This document shows, piece after piece, positions 1 through 10,771 of a stretch of DNA of 64,000 nucleotides. Position 1 is the stretch's first letter, and each line of letters opens with the position of its first letter. This stretch comes from Aulostomus chinensis. Lineage: Eukaryota; Chordata; Actinopteri; Syngnathiformes; Aulostomidae. The position numbers and the translations under genes are program-made. The stretch spans positions 8,785,009 through 8,849,008 of the forward strand of contig JBBMOA010000002.1 of the NCBI GenBank assembly GCA_037954235.1. Reading direction: 5' to 3'. The notes beneath the pieces are model-generated. The model worked only from the letters and a program-made list of their open reading frames with translations. It did not search any database and had not been told where the DNA came from.

Positions 1-228
1 GAACCAATCAGGTGTTCTTACATTAGAGTGATGAAAGAGGAGACTGGAGGTGCAGTAATTCAATAAGGATTAAAGAAGCAGAGTGCATTTATATTAGTTT
101 TAATCAGTCAAACTGCTCTGCATAGTAACTAACATAGTGTGTCTGTGTCTTCAGTTGTGCTTTTATGCATCTTTGGCTCAGAGATAAGCAACACAAACAC
201 TGAGCAGCCTCTCTCTGCTGCTCCCCAG
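1..228. other. PIAS1 intron (left edge)
   Basis: This is intron sequence leading to the acceptor CTCCCCAG that ends at 228. The open frame of the next exon is not supported upstream of this point. No other gene was seen here. Confidence 0.7.
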
Positions 229-379
229 GTTCATGTCGGACGTCTGCAGGCTCAGATCAGCGCGGCTCTTCGACATCCAACCACAGCGGCGGCGGCGGCA
301 GCAACAGCAAGAAAGTGGAGGTGATAGACTTGACATTAGACAGCTCCTCAGAAGATGAAGGACAGGAGTCACTGCCTCT

Positions 380-420
<41 letters not shown>

Positions 421-2890
421 CGCCGCCAGCACCGTTGCCGCCACTTCCCCCTCCAGCCAAAAGAGCGTGTCCTTCTCTGTCCCCGACCTCCCCGCCCATC
501 ATCAATAAAGGGTCAGACACTCTCCTGGTTTTAGTTTCATCTCTGTTCACAATTCAGATATCATCAAATGTTTAAAGGATGCATAGTGAATTAGCTGGAT
601 GTCGAATGAGTGCTGAGTCTTTGTGGCAACCCCTTTCAGGCAGTTAGGGGGGATGTACAGAGCTGAAGAGGACTGACTCCTCATGGAAACAATGTAGTAA
701 ACAATCATACTTTCAGTTGCATCGCAAATGCTCAGGTGGAAGTACATCTTGAACCCAAGTCCTCTGAAGCTGCATTTGCTATCAGATTAGAATAAATTGT
801 GTCCGTCTCGCTTCTTTTGACTGCTGCTGTTTAAAGTTTTGTGTTTTTGATTCAGGATCAGGAAATGAAGAGATTCTCATTTGTCTTCCCTCAGAGTGTT
901 GAACCTTCACCACCAGGCCTCTCCTGTCAGTCGCACTCCCAGCATGCCGACCATGGACGCCAGCTACATCCCTCCTGTCCCCCCACTCATCCAGGACTAC
1001 AGACCCTACTACCACACCCCCAACGACCTGTCAGGTAACGACTAACACACACATAACATGGTTTGGGAATATTCATGAGGGCAAGTTCACAGCTAAGTTG
1101 GAAGGGTATTGACATTCATCTTCATCAGCTGGGTTCACCTTGGCATCTTTTTAAATTGTGACAAAGTGTTTCAATTAATGGGAAATTCAAAGCAATCTTA
1201 AAATGACACCTGCACATTTCACTTATTGTTGCTCAGTACTGTTTAAGAGAAAGGATGAAAGCTGAGGTCACTACTCCTAGTCACCATCACCTCTTGTTCT
1301 ACTTGTTTTTTTTAGAGCTGAACTTCTTCTCTTTCCTCCAAGGCGACAATCATCAGGTGCGTAAAAGTCTGTTGTTTTGTCTGGAAATAACAAAAATGTT
1401 TCATCAACAGCCAGAGTCCTGCACTTGTGAAGTCAGAAGCTGTTCCTGCCGTTGACACACAGGAGTTACTGAAGTTCCCTCATGCAAAATGAACCACTTA
1501 TGAGATTAGAAGCAGGTTTGAAACTTGACATGAGGTCCTCATGTCATCTCGTGAACTAGCTAAGTACCGTCGTCACATTTTGTCTTTCAGTTCAGTTTGG
1601 GCCCTGACGTTTGAAATTGAAATTTTAGAGAGTTCACAAGCACACAAGTTACCCAGGAAATCAACAGCAAACAAGCAAAAGGAATATTTTCTCCAAGCTA
1701 AGTAGCACATAATCTGACCTTTAAGATATTTTTCTGCCACCCGGCGCAGAACACTTGAATGAAAACTCTCAAATACTGCATGTAAAACCAGCCATGTTCC
1801 TCCAGCCAAAAGCCCTGTTAACGAGATCTCTCACAGACCTGCGGGTGAACTGTGTGAGGACCAAAGCCCCTACGAAGCTCAACATGAACTCAAGGTGTTG
1901 CTGTTTAACAGTTGTTTTAAGGAGAGGTAGAAATCTCTAGATCAGGGGCAAATACACCTGCACCAGTAGACTTGCGGGAGACCAGACTCTTCTTTTGAGT
2001 AGTTTCAAACTGCTTAACTCAAGGTGAAGCGTTCTCTGCAATGTTGTCTTTGATGCTGCTGGACTGGAGTCAAAGTTGTAAAGTTGAGCCTCTAAAATAT
2101 ATTTGATATGAAGTATCGACAGTATAATTAGCTTGAATGATAGACACCCAAAACGCAATTTGACATTGTGAGTGATGCTGAAGCAACAGAAATGCTCGTG
2201 CTTCCTCATTGGCGAAAGGCGCAGCCCCGAGGCTTAGTGCCTGGTCCCACTCACACGATATCTCAGTAACACCTCGTGGGAATTTCCCAGAGATTGGCTT
2301 TGCTGGTCAAAGGTCAAGGTCAGCATGATGGCACAGAACCTGCCTATTGACCCTGTGCCCAGTGTCCATAACTCTAGAATCCACATGCAAAGTATGATAG
2401 CATGAGGTTTCTGCTGAGAGAACAAGCATCGTTTGCTATGAGCTCACAGTCTCTGCAGTGTGATGGTAGAGGAGGTCAGTAGAATGAGGACACTCCCCCG
2501 ACTAACACCCTCCTCTCCTGTGCTCCTTCCACTGCTCAGCATTATAACATGGTGATGGCGGCAGCAGCGGCTGCATCCGCCTCAGATGACCATGAGCTGC
2601 TTCTCAACCGCTTCCTGCCCTACACCACCTCCAGCTCCTCCGCCTCCTCCCAGCTGTTCCTGGACCAGTCTGGAGCCTCTTCAGCGACGTCACTGACTCT
2701 GCCAACCAATGGAGCCAGCAACTCAGGCAGCAGCAGCAGCCTGGTGTCATCCAGCAGCCTCCGTGACACTCACTCCTCGTCGTCGCACTCCTCGCACACG
2801 CACCCCGGGGTGGTGGCCAGCCGCACCAGCACTGAAGCGGCGGTGGCAGCTATTTACGGTGGGATACCTGACATTATATCGTTGGACTGA
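229..2890 (+). CDS. pias1: PIAS1, E3 SUMO-protein ligase, C-terminal part (5' end outside window)
   Basis: Coding exons are 229-511, 895-1034, 1316-1356 and 2540-2890. They splice in frame with GT-AG borders, and the 813 bases after two leading ones give 270 residues and a TGA stop. PIAS1 is a nuclear SUMO E3 ligase that modifies STAT1, p53 and other transcription regulators. What remains is the region after the SP-RING: the SUMO-interacting motif VEVIDLT with its acidic flank DSSSEDE, then AKRACPSLSPTSP, HQASPVSRTPS, LIQDY, NFFSFLQGDN, an alanine run, LFLDQ and the C terminus GGIPDIISLD. The HQASPVSRTPS block, the GDNHQHYN junction and the LVSSSSLRDTHS tail fit PIAS1 better than PIAS2, PIAS3 or PIAS4. 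The oddity is a 13-glutamine run followed by a proline-rich stretch right after the acidic patch, which I do not recall in mammalian PIAS1. I cannot tell which fish duplicate (a or b) this is. The SAP, PINIT and SP-RING exons lie to the left. Confidence 0.93.
381..419 (+). repeat. CAG repeat encoding polyglutamine in PIAS1
   Basis: Thirteen glutamine codons in a row: eight CAG, one CAA, four CAG. They lie in the open frame of the first PIAS1 exon in this window. Proline codons (CCG, CCA, CCC) follow directly, giving a polyQ-polyP segment between the acidic SIM flank and the AKRACPS block. The single CAA interruption would slow length change by slippage. Confidence 0.95.
1357..2539. other. PIAS1 last intron
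   Basis: The donor GTGCGT follows 1356 and the acceptor CTGCTCAG ends at 2539. The intron is about 1.2 kb of unique-looking AT-rich sequence with short ORFs on both strands, none of which resembles a known protein. The two shorter introns (512-894 and 1035-1315) are likewise empty. Confidence 0.75.
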
Positions 2891-5800
2891 CTAAAGAGTT
2901 TGCATCGAGTCCGGCTTTGATCGCAGCCCTAAACTTTTTGACTGCAGAGAAAAGAACTGATTCAGAAACTAGACCTGCCCAAGTCCTCAAGGGTTTGTGG
3001 AGTTGTTGTGAGGAGCACTGACCTGGAACTGCAGGTTCCCCTTCACTTGACTGACTTGAGAGCAGTGCTGAGGCATCAGAGGGGTCGTCTTAGTGTACTG
3101 ATCAGATCAGATCTTAAAGCTGTCCACTTCAACAGTGACTGACGCTCCTGCGATACTTCTACCAACCTGGCACAATGATGCTGTTGAGCGAGAACAGACA
3201 GGGAGGAAGCTCCTTTTTTAACAGAGACGAGGAGGTGCGGCGTGTACAGAGAACAAAATCTATTTTCCTCTTTTACTTTTGTATGTCGAATCGGGACATG
3301 TTGAGTCTGGTGAGCTGCTTCGGTTGCTGTTTATAAGTGGAAGTGTTTTCTCTTTCACACAGAAGTTCAAACATTTGCCTGTTGCCATGTACAACTTGGT
3401 TATCTTCTTCTCTTTTAGCTCTTTCCTGTCGAGTCTTTCCAATGCATCCGTTCCCCAGTCTGGACTTGGATTGCTCCCTCTCTCCTTCCTGCTCACGCTC
3501 ATTTCTAAGATGACGGTGTATTATTTCTCTGTCCAATTTACAGTTTATTAATGTACTAATAGTTTTATTATTATTGCCTTTAAGTTATGTATGATATTTA
3601 AGCTATATATATATCTATATATATATATATATACATATATACATATGCCTCTATATGTATATATATATAAGCATTCCATTACACCTTCAGGTTAATGTTA
3701 TGGGGAGTGTGCAGGTGGAAATTAGCCATATCTGGATGTTCATTTTCGATCCTTTAAAGACTTAAAGCATTTAGACCTGTTTTTTGGATCTTCAGACTAT
3801 TTATACTTGTCAATTAAGACTATTTATACTTGTCAATTAAGAAATTCTTTTCTTTTTTGCACAATGCCAAAAATAACACGGTACCTATGAGAGCGATCAC
3901 CACGGTCCGAGTGCAGCTGAAGCTGTGTGCCGCCATGTTTCCAGCTGGTATATTTATTCAGACACCCACCGTCTTCTTTTCAAAGTGTGTTCCATCTTTT
4001 CAGTTTTTTGCTCGTCTGTTCAAAACTACATTTAGTTGGAGATCAAACTGCGGCCGGTCTTAAAGAGACAGGTTCGTGATATGTGCCACAGCTGTACCAG
4101 AGCAGGAATAGTGACCAAGTTTAAACTAGTGCCTGCTTGAGTGAATGCTTCGAGGCCAGTTTGGGATAGAGGTGTTTTCAGTCAAAAAAAAGAATGTCTT
4201 AATCGGTCACGCTTGACCTTTGACCCCTGCTTGGTATCAGATGTTTGTCTGCCAACGTGTTTTGTGAAGATCGTTGTGGAGTTTTCTTTGGGAAGTGGAG
4301 GGAAATCGGGCTCGTCGGTGTGCGATATGAAGTGAGGTCACCATAAAGGTTTTCTCATGAATGTTATGTATATTTTCTGGCGTAGGACGGCAGACACACT
4401 TCTGGTCTCTGCTTCAGCTAATTGTGTTACAGGTCCGTCTGGTCATACCAGCGGCGACACACTGAAGATGGTTTCTCTCCTGTCCCGTCACCCTGCCCCT
4501 GGCCTCCCTGAAACTTGCCCTCTTGTCAGTGTCCCCTTCACTTCCAGACGTCCCAGGCAAACGACTCACTTTGCAGCTCGATTAGCATCACCACCGTGAG
4601 GTCATCACACCAGACAGCATCACCTGATGTCCACGTCCCACCCAGCACGTTAGCGGGACGCCGTAGAACAACTCCACTCTTCTCTTTTTCATCTGTAACT
4701 TTACTCCCTCTCACAGGAACCAACCCCGGCTCTCAAACAGACTCCAAACATTTACGGGAGAAAGTTCTCGTCTACTTCCTGTGTCGTGCAGTATTTTATT
4801 TATTTTGTATTCTTATCTCTATTATATATTATATTTTTACAAATAGTTTAGATTTCTGTGGGTGAGTGTGAACTGTCACTGGGGAGCCGTTGTGATTTTA
4901 TTTAATTTGCATCTCGTTTCCATCTCCAGCAGCACGCCTCCTCCCAAGGTACCGTCACTATTGGAGGAGATGGACATTTGGTGGGAGCTGTATAGTCGTA
5001 GCAGAAGACACCAGTCAAACTTCATTCATGCGTAACTCATCGTGGTTTAATGCCGAGGGTTTACCCAGTTACCATGAGCTGATATGACTAACGAAGGCCT
5101 CCGGGATAATGAGGATGAATTAACCCTGGACCCTGTTGCCTCATCTTTTGGAGTCTAAATGCTAAATACTTATTACATTATTGATCCAACGGTTCATCTG
5201 AACAGCCAAAGGTGTTTGGCTGAGTCAAAGCTAAAAGCTAAAATTGTTTTGCCGCTGACCTGCTCTGACTGTTACCAGTGTCCCTCACCGTTTTGAAAAA
5301 ATCCCTCCTGACGTAGTTTTTAGTTGATTTTGAGGGCCTCTTTTGACCGGAGCTGTCAGGTCAGCCCAATGACTTTGTCAAATAACTTCAGGTAACATTT
5401 TCTGTCCTCACTCCTCCTGCAGCTAGTCTCCTCCACGAGACTCTGGATCTCTGTAGAGGCTCTTTCCACACTGCTGTCAGACTCCTGTGTCACAGTCTGA
5501 GCCTGTCGTTGACAAAACACAGGTTTTTGCTCTGATGTGGTCAGTTGCCTCCATGTTGCAGGTCGTTGCTTTTTTTTGTCACTGGACTCGAAGAGATGGA
5601 GAACCTGCCCCGGGTGTAAAAAGACTGGAATTGGCCTTTAATGGACCGTCAGTCGCTCGTGAACTCAGTAATTTTAGATATTTATAGGCGATAAAACCTT
5701 GATTTCATCAGCTCGTCTGATTGAGATTGGTATCTGGAAATCTTACCTTGATCATTCCACAGTTTGTCCTCTCCACTTGACAGCAATGTAAACAGTTTAA

Positions 5801-7340
5801 GCATCAATATTTAACAAGTTTCTAATTCCCATCTTTCAACAAGAACATGTCAGGGTCACATTTAAAGCCTCGGAAGAGATTCAGGTTTCAGATCTTCAAG
5901 TACTTAGCGTGAATTATTAAAGACCAAACATGCAACCAGAGTTCATCAGGACACAGAGTTTGGTTTGATCCCTTTGGCATCAGGCGGTCACGGAGGGGGA
6001 AACGGACGTCTGACTGCAATAAGCAGAGCTGTCTAAATTAGCGTTGTCGTTGAGAGCATTTGTCCTCAACTAAGAGGAGCGATGCAGAAACACATCCAGG
6101 CTCCCAACTGCCAGTATCATAAGAACACAATTATTAAACAGATACTTAGAATGAAGGTGTGAAGAACTTTTCTTTTATTATTTAGCAATGTTTTAGCTGG
6201 TCACATGACCTCGTTGAGTCCCTGATGCATCCCTCATCAACGTGTTAAACCATTGTGTGTTGTGCGTCGGTGAAGCACATGTTCCCTGGACTTGCTACAC
6301 TGATGAACACCCGCTAGTTCCTGCATCGTATTAGTTTGGAATATTAACCGTTGGTGTTTGGATGTTCAAAGAGACAGTCGGCGATTGAACTCATTTAATC
6401 CCAGTTTATTTCATTGTTTTGCTGGAGTGAGACAACGTTTCAGGCTATGATAACACAGACGTGCGATGGTCAACGATGAACTGCGAGCAGACAGCGGTGA
6501 ACGCGTATCCTTGGAAAGGCTTTACGAAAATAGGAGCTTCCCTTCACACCTGTTTGAGTGTCCACAGCGCCCTCCGGTGGTTAAATAGTTGTCATTTGGC
6601 TGTCAGCGTCCTTCAACTGTTTTGGGTTCCCAAAGATTGCGTGCAGGAACGGATAAGCAGAGGACCGTCGCCATGTCAAAGGCTCCTCTTCAGTCGCACG
6701 TGGGTGTGACACATGAGGACTAGAGTTACAGTATTGTAGCAGTTTAAGTGTTGTACGATTTGCTGAATAAAACAGATGGAATAAGGCCACTATTGATCTC
6801 AGCAGCCTTCTCAAAAGTCCCACCTGGACAGACAACCTGTATCGTCTCACCTTCTACAAAAGGGAAAAGTCAACGTGTATATTATGTCTGCGTGGAAACC
6901 TGAATATTCAGATCCAAACGTGTGTGTGTGTGCGTGTCTGTGCGTGCGTGTGCTTTTTATGTGTCGATTCAGAGCTGAGAGAATAAATTAATTTATATAT
7001 TTTTTAAAGAATGAAAGCTGTACTATTTGAGAAGAGGACTGGTCAATAAGGAGTCTCGTACAACTGAAATAGTCGCAAAGTCCGACTCGAGTCAACATCT
7101 GCACTCACTGCCTTAAAACGTTCACAGGTTTAGTTTCACGGCTCCAACTCGAGGAAAATCATACAAAGGCTTTTCAAGGAGAAGACTGTGTAGAGTAGAC
7201 AGACCCTTGTCAGTTTGTACAAATATACCAAGTGAAAAAAATATTTATTACCTGCATTGGAAGAAATTGTTTACTTATTGAATGTTAACTGTTTATGTAG
7301 AAAACTTTAGATGTAATAAAAACGCATTCTGGTATTTGTG
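2891..7340 (+). other. Probable long 3' untranslated region of PIAS1
   Basis: No gene-like ORF follows the PIAS1 stop for 5.5 kb. The sequence is largely free of interspersed repeats up to about 7.34 kb, where a fish repeat begins soon after (7538). A TA-rich simple repeat lies at 3604-3669. AATAAA signals occur at 6766-6771, 6982-6987 and 7315-7320. The last of these is followed by a GT-rich stretch and makes a plausible distal cleavage site, so the untranslated region could be about 4.4 kb. Its extent is inferred, since the sequence alone does not separate 3' UTR from intergenic DNA. Confidence 0.45.
7315..7320 (+). terminator. Candidate distal polyadenylation signal for PIAS1
   Basis: The hexamer AATAAA is followed within 30 bases by GT-rich DNA (TATTTGTGTGCGTCTGCGTGG), the usual pattern downstream of a cleavage site. 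Similar hexamers at 6766 and 6982 could serve shorter transcripts. Confidence 0.35.
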
Positions 7341-7537
7341 TGCGTCTGCGTGGTTGTTCCACCACCTGCTGAAGAGCTGTTTGACTCCTAAACAAACGGT
7401 TGTACCCACAACTGAACTCTGGGAGGCTGTAAAGAGCCGCGTTGCCTCTGCGGAGACGCAACAGAGCCATGTACTCTGTCAGCTCCATCCCTGCCATCTG
7501 CCCTCCACACCATCCGCTCTCCAACTTCAACGCCATT

Positions 7538-7680
7538 GATGAGGTGGAGCCTATCCCAGCAGCCTTCAGGTGAGAGGCGGGGCTCACCCTGGACAGGTCA
7601 CCAGTCCATCACAGGACCAACACATAGAGACAGACAACCATTCACACTCACAGTCACACCTACGGTCAATTTAGATAAAA
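7538..7680. repeat. Teleost interspersed repeat fragment
   Basis: The stretch opens with GGTGGAGCCTATCCCAGCAG, continues through GAGGCGGGGCTCACCCTGGA and ACAGACAACCATTCACACTC, and ends in TACGGTCAATTTAGA. I recognise this string as a very common fish dispersed repeat, probably the 3' part of a LINE or SINE family. Its first 20 bases, read in reverse, match the tail of the SINE-like element near 27480. Confidence 0.65.
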
Positions 7681-7720
7681 GATGTAGATTAAATTGGATG
7701 AAAATTAAAAAATGTGTTTT

Positions 7721-7912
7721 ATATATATATATATAGTATATGTGTATATGTATATATGTATATATATATAGTATATGTGTATATGTATATATATAGTATA
7801 TGTGTATATATGTATATATAGTATATATAGTATGTGTGTGTATATATATATAGTATGTGTGTGTATATATATATAGTATATGTATGTATGTATGTATATA
7901 TGTGTGTGTATG
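7721..7912. repeat. Compound TA/TG/TATG microsatellite
   Basis: About 190 bp of alternating (TA)n, (GTAT)n and (TG)n units with internal copies of ATATAGTATATGTGTATA. ORFs reported on either strand here are artefacts of the dinucleotide repeat. Confidence 0.95.
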
Positions 7913-8433
7913 TCAGCTCAACACATGTATTTGCAAGTACTTGTAAGTGTAAATACACTATGGGACAAAAATACTGTAATATCATCGAGCTGGAAGGCAG
8001 CAGCCTGCATGCACCAGCAGCCATCATGAGCACTGCAGGTTTTGCTGACCTTCCAGGCCCTGGAATCTCAGTTTTCTCTTTGCAGAGCCAGTTAAAGGTT
8101 TGTCTCAGTTCCACCATCAAGAGCCACATTTGTTTCTAACGTGATCCTTTATTTTTATAGCTGTAGGATTTATTTGCCTCGTTTGATTACATGTTTTTTT
8201 TCTTTTTACATTTTGCAAATTCTTTGAACACGAAGTAAAAAAAAAGAAAAGTAGATTGTATACATGTTTCTCGGAAGGACCCAGAAGACTGCAGAACTGC
8301 CGGCTAGAGCTGCTGATGTGCTGGGGGGGAGGGGGGTGCAGGCGGAGGAGTTTGGAGACCTCGTGCGTATTTGACTCAGGTCTTCGTCCATGCTCAGGTT
8401 GCTTTTGTGCATGAGTGTGCTCAAGCAACTGGC
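7913..8433 (+). promoter_or_regulatory. 5' flank of the RXFP3-like receptor gene
   Basis: Non-coding sequence between the microsatellite and the receptor ATG. It contains TTTATTTTTATAG at 8149-8161, a weak TATA-like stretch, and a G-rich run at 8323-8337. The transcription start cannot be placed from sequence. A 5' non-coding exon is possible but not shown. Confidence 0.3.
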
Positions 8434-9420
8434 ATGACTCCAGACAATGAGACGGGGTCTGAGAACAGGTCCCTGATCCACCTGGACCGATTCAGCAGCC
8501 TGGAGGACATCGACGTGACGGCGGATGGGAGCCTGATCTTGAGAGTCTTCATCTGTATGGTTTACTCGGTCGTCTGCGCTGCTGGCCTGGTGGGCAACAT
8601 GCTGGTCCTCTACTTCATCGGGGACAGACAAGAGAGGAAAAAGTCCAAAGTGAACTTCTTCGTGCTCAACTTGGCGGTGACGGACCTCCAGTTCGTGCTG
8701 ACTTTGCCCTTCTGGGCCGTGGACACCGCGCTGGACTTCAGCTGGCCGTTCGGAGACGCCATGTGTAAGATCATCCTCTCCGTCACGGTGATGAACATGT
8801 ACGCCAGCGTGTTCTTCCTCACTGCCATGAGCGTGACCCGCTACTGGTCCGTCGCGACTGCTGTGAACAACACGACCGCACACAAGGGCGCCTCCACCAA
8901 ATTAATCTCGGGAATCATTTGGATACTCGCGTCACTGGCGACGGCGCCAACCTCGATTTTCTCAACTGTCAGCAACGTAAGCGGAGAAAAACTGTGTCTG
9001 CTGAGGTTCCCCGGCGGGCAGTTCTGGCTGGCAGTTTATCACATCCATAAAATACTGGTGGGCTTCGTGCTGCCCATGTCCATCGTGTCCATCAGCTACA
9101 TCATGCTGCTGCGCTTCGTGCGTAATCGGAGCATGAAAACAGGCAACCCGAAGAGGAGATCGCAAGTTACCAAATCTATCACCATCGTCGTGCTGTCCTT
9201 CTTTCTGTGCTGGATGCCGAACCACGCCATCACGCTGTGGAGCGTCCTGGTCAAACTGAATGCAGCCAACTGGGACCAAGCCTACTACACAGTCCACACC
9301 TACGTGTTCCCGCTGACCGTGTGTCTGGCGCACGCCAACAGCAGCCTGAACCCCATGATTTACTGCCTTATGAGGAAGGAATTCCGGGGCAAGCTGAAGG
9401 CTCTGGTCCACAGGGAGTAG
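8434..9420 (+). CDS. rxfp3: Relaxin-3-receptor-like G protein-coupled receptor (RXFP3/RXFP4 family)
   Basis: A single uninterrupted exon encodes 328 residues from the first ATG (8434); the frame is open further upstream but has no earlier ATG. It is a class A GPCR predicted to sit in the plasma membrane with seven helices. TM1 spans about residues 36-62 and the TM2 segment is NLAVTDLQFVLTLPFWAVD. The signature TM3 stretch MNMYASVFFLTAMSVTRY (residues 120-137) is close to RXFP3. TRY (135-137) replaces the usual DRY, a trait of this receptor family. C111 and C188 can form the conserved extracellular disulfide. N5, N11 and N181 are N-glycosylation sequons. TM6 contains CWMPN and TM7 ends in NPMIY (306-310). 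The cytoplasmic tail is very short (about 18 residues). The ligand is likely a relaxin-3 or INSL5-type peptide, with Gi coupling, by family knowledge. It is probably one of the fish rxfp3 paralogues; which one is not decidable here. Confidence 0.9.
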   Translation: MTPDNETGSENRSLIHLDRFSSLEDIDVTADGSLILRVFICMVYSVVCAAGLVGNMLVLYFIGDRQERKKSKVNFFVLNLAVTDLQFVLTLPFWAVDTALDFSWPFGDAMCKIILSVTVMNMYASVFFLTAMSVTRYWSVATAVNNTTAHKGASTKLISGIIWILASLATAPTSIFSTVSNVSGEKLCLLRFPGGQFWLAVYHIHKILVGFVLPMSIVSISYIMLLRFVRNRSMKTGNPKRRSQVTKSITIVVLSFFLCWMPNHAITLWSVLVKLNAANWDQAYYTVHTYVFPLTVCLAHANSSLNPMIYCLMRKEFRGKLKALVHRE

Positions 9421-9893
9421 CGCTCACCGAGCCGACACCAAAACACGCCGAGAGCGCGCGGCAATACGCAGACACAGCGCCAGTCGGGAGGACGACTGTT
9501 TATGCGCTCCAGTCCCTTGAACTCTGACCAACGCTGTGTGCGTGGCGCAGTCCAGTAGATCAGCCTCACACGTTCACCCTTTAGCACACCACGCGTACGT
9601 GCCTCAGTTGTGACGGAGCTCCAGTCCACAATCTGGGAGACTGTGTGCGTACTTACGCGTGACCGTTAGTCCGCCTAGATGGTGTGTTCTCATTGTAGTT
9701 CATATTTAAGTGCTGGGGGCTTTTTTTTTTTTTTACAACAATTTGTGAATGTTGAATAACATCCACATTAATCTGGATTGTATTTCACAGTCATTTAAAA
9801 CACTAATAAGCTGTAAGTGGAACTTCTGTACAGAGTCGAAGCACAGCAGCTCAGCAGTGATGCTGTAAATTGAACTACGTCAGTAACGCTGTA

Positions 9894-9899
9894 AATAAA
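9894..9899 (+). terminator. Candidate polyadenylation signal of the RXFP3-like gene
   Basis: AATAAA lies about 470 bases after the receptor stop codon and is the first good hexamer downstream. It is followed by GTTTGAGACCGTT. It is inferred by position only. Confidence 0.35.
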
Positions 9900-9949
9900 T
9901 GTTTGAGACCGTTAGGATACTGGATAGAAACGGAGTAAGGACTAATTCA

Positions 9950-10040
9950 GAAGACGTTTCGCCTCTCATCCAAGAGGCTTCTTCAGTTCTGAACTGAACA
10001 GAACTGAAGAAGCCTCTTGGATGAGAGGCGAAACGTCTTC
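9950..10040. repeat. Perfect 42-bp inverted repeat (hairpin) of a fish repeat family
   Basis: The arms 9950-9991 and 9999-10040 are exact reverse complements around a 7-base loop. Each arm includes GAAGCCTCTTGGATGAGAGG or its complement, a string I recognise as widespread in teleost genomes. Outside the arms, GGACTAA on the left and TTAGTCC on the right extend the symmetry imperfectly. Either two copies are inserted head to head or this is the native palindromic form of the element. Confidence 0.85.
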
Positions 10041-10709
10041 TACTCACACGAGGTTAGTCCAGTTGCCATATTTTATGATTTTTTGAGACTTTCCATGACC
10101 TGGATGACTGAGAATATCCACAGATATAAGCTACATATTCCTGTGGCAATGAAACGATACTTTGTAATAATGAGACAATTATCTTGTTAGCTTGAGAAAA
10201 CGGTTGATGCCCTTTGGTAAGTTTATTTCAATATGTTGAGATATTGAGTTGCTGTGTCATCATCACGAGGCAACGAGATAATGTCCCCATATAACAAGGT
10301 AGAAGCATAAATATGGTGATTGATTTGACCTTTCTTGGCCTTCAGACTACAAACAAGAGATGTGAAAAAAAAATAGGATCGTTGAAAGGGAACTGCAGTG
10401 ACCGGCGAATGAAATGAAGCTCAGTGATTGTAACAGTGGCGTTCGAGCTGTGAATAACAATGAAGGTGCATTATTGGAAACGGTCTGCAGATGAAGAGAG
10501 ACTAGGCTCACTCTTCAACAACATGCCAAACGGGTGAGAAGTAAGAATCAGAATGATGCGTTGGAGCACGCGCACACGCGGTTGCAGGTCACAGTGACAG
10601 CTCTGAGACGAGCTGAGTCTTATCAGATGGAATATGATCCACTGACAGCATCATATTCCAGTGAGAGACCTGGCGCAAGAGACCATGTCAATGTGTGTGT
10701 AGGGTGGGT

Positions 10710-10710
<1 letters not shown>

Positions 10711-10769
<59 letters not shown>
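10711..10769. repeat. (CA)n microsatellite
   Basis: 59 bp of uninterrupted CA dinucleotides, about 29 units. Confidence 0.98.

Positions 10770-10771
<2 letters not shown>

Noticed and set aside
178..550. Two minus-strand ORFs rich in alanine or cysteine
   Set aside because: They are antisense readings of the CAG repeat and GGC-rich segment of the PIAS1 exon.
8206..8883. 225-codon minus-strand ORF, plus others at 8610-9411
   Set aside because: They lie antisense to the receptor exon and carry no domain; the plus-strand GPCR fully explains the coding signal.
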